64,000 nucleotides of DNA. Origin: Unio delphinus. Taxonomy: Eukaryota; Mollusca; Bivalvia; Unionida; Unionidae. The notes below the pieces were generated by a model, which saw only the letters and a list, made by a program, of their open reading frames with translations, ran no database searches and was not told the origin of the DNA. Each line of letters begins with the position of its first letter. Position 1 is the first letter of the stretch. A program made the translations under genes and the position numbers. Below are positions 62,795 through 64,000 of the stretch, in pieces. The stretch lies in the NCBI GenBank assembly GCA_029339505.1, contig JAQISU010000108.1:20159501-20223500 (forward strand), in the 5' to 3' direction.

Positions 62795-63605
62795 ACCCCA
62801 AGGAAGAATTTCGCAAAGATGATACATCTCATGTGTGGTCAACACTTAGAATCAGGCGAAACCACGAAGGAGTAGCCGAAGTCATAGATGCTTCAAGGAA
62901 CGACCAATGACCAGCGACATTATTAATTATCTCGACATTCAAAGATATATTTTTAGAGTAAATTTATTGTAGCAGTAGACAATACTTAGATTAGACAAAC
63001 ATGACCCTTTCCGATTTCACCACGACGTTGGAGATACAGTAAAACTAAAGAAAAATTCCAAACCAGGAAAACGTATCTTGTGACAGCGCTTATTTATGAA
63101 ATATATCCGATAAATGATAAACCCGGTGTTCATGATTTAAAATAAATGAAATGTCAGAACAAAAATAGTCTTGCCGAAAGAGGAATGAAACATTGTACAA
63201 TTTTGACTCTTGGAAATGGTATTACGAATGATAGCGTAAACAAAAGTACATGTTTGGGCAGAAATATTTCAAGATATTGGAGCGTCCATCAAAGACGTCT
63301 TTGAATTAGGATATAAATTAAAACTTTCAATAATAGTAAAAACAATAACGAGAGAGATCTTGCACGAATCAAAATATAAATCAAAAAGAGCTTCGATTTA
63401 TAGTATTGATCATAATGCGCTTGCATGGACCACTGCAGCAACAGTATATCCATGTAATCAGATTTTTCAACTCTAAAACGGTGCTATATTTAATTTTATC
63501 AGAAATACCTTAAATACGATCCTGTATCCGTGTTAGCTGTTTCAAAGTTCTGAAACCGACGATGAGTTGTGTAGACCAGATGAAAGTATTTGTATGGAAG
63601 AAAAA
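62795..63605 (+). pseudogene. Replicase N-terminal remnant (copy D)
   Basis: Scattered matches to the N-terminal region of the copy B and C replicase: KEEFRKDDTSHVWSTLRIR, KKNSKPGK, IYPINDKPGVHDL, FQDIGASIKD and LKLSIIVKTI, REILHESKYKSKRAS, then DPVSVLAV. Many stops. It is on the same strand as the capsid-to-fibre remnants, whereas in B these point in opposite directions, so copy D is rearranged or made of two fragments. Confidence 0.7.
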
Positions 63606-64000
63606 GGTAAGTTTGTTCAGGTTTTGTTTGACAAATAGTGATGTCCTTTCAAAAATGAAAAATCTGTAGCAGTGATACCCATCGCCGAAATATACGACTA
63701 TGTTCAATATGTATATATGGTCAAAAAATCTAGTCTTGAATTTGTTACTGCGTACAGCCTTACCGAGGGTAGTTTATTATTTTTGGGCTTTTTAGTTATT
63801 TCGGCATAATGAGCGAACACTCAGCTCATGCTGTATGTGCGAAATTGCCTGCAGTTTAAAGTACCTAGCTGCGCATATCTGTCACAGCTAGGGGTATATA
63901 AGGACGAAATTATAAGACAGAAATCACATTACAATGTAGTCTTGTCGGAAACGCTTCCATCCTAAACTGAGCAATCTATCAGCTAAAAGAGGTAACAATA
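63606..64000. other. Intergenic DNA
   Basis: No gene recognised. GGTATATAAGG at about 63893 looks like a TATA box, but without a downstream gene in the window this is only a note. Confidence 0.35.

Noticed and set aside
63840..64000. Possible LTR or promoter around GGTATATAAGG
   Set aside because: No second LTR, primer-binding site or downstream gene can be seen within the window.

Overview
This is eukaryotic, AT-rich, mostly non-coding DNA from an animal, probably a marine invertebrate. A mollusc fits best, judging from the tRNA-derived SINEs, the LINE tail ending in ATT repeats, and many TA and GTAT microsatellites and minisatellites. I recognise no intact host gene. The window is dominated by a family of integrated double-stranded DNA virus-like elements of the Polinton/Maverick (adintovirus) kind, present as one nearly complete copy and several decayed ones.

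Layout. 1-15.4 kb: intergenic DNA with minisatellites, SINEs and a hAT-type MITE. 15.5-17.97 kb plus 32.94-33.6 kb: copy A, a decayed left half (capsid C-terminus, pX-like protein, protease, fibre, penton-like gene) on the plus strand. 17.972-32.939 kb: copy B, a 14,968-bp element with 149-bp terminal inverted repeats, inserted into the penton-like gene of copy A and flanked by a 5-bp duplication (ACTTG). 35.3-41.7 kb: copy C, a decayed right half. 41.7-42.6 kb: small scrambled fragments (E). 42.7-60.2 kb: intergenic DNA with a SINE, a CR1/L2-like LINE 3' end and several tandem arrays. 60.2-63.6 kb: copy D, the most decayed.

Copy B logic. One long minus-strand block carries a zinc-finger gene, an HNH nuclease gene, two unknown genes, a minor capsid/core gene, the double-jelly-roll-type major capsid gene, a pX-like gene, an adenain-like protease, a fibre, a membrane protein and a penton-like gene. 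The other side carries a plus-strand replication gene that appears to join a family B DNA polymerase core, an SF1 helicase and a C-terminal HNH domain, then a minus-strand retrovirus-type integrase, a minus-strand zinc-ribbon/phospholipase A2 gene and a plus-strand FtsK/HerA-type packaging ATPase next to the right terminus. Together these would copy, package, mature, deliver and integrate a viral genome. Copy B is nevertheless broken: the replicase, integrase, fibre, PLA2 and membrane-protein genes have frameshifts, and the ATPase, zinc-finger, replicase and one unknown gene have internal stops.

The points most worth attention are the polymerase-helicase-HNH fusion with an unusual motif C, a domain of about 200 residues present in the penton-like protein of copy B but not of A, the nested insertion with an exact target duplication, and four frameshifts that all sit in runs of 8-9 A on the coding strand. 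Calls rest on motif recognition and on comparing copies within the window; no database search was run.
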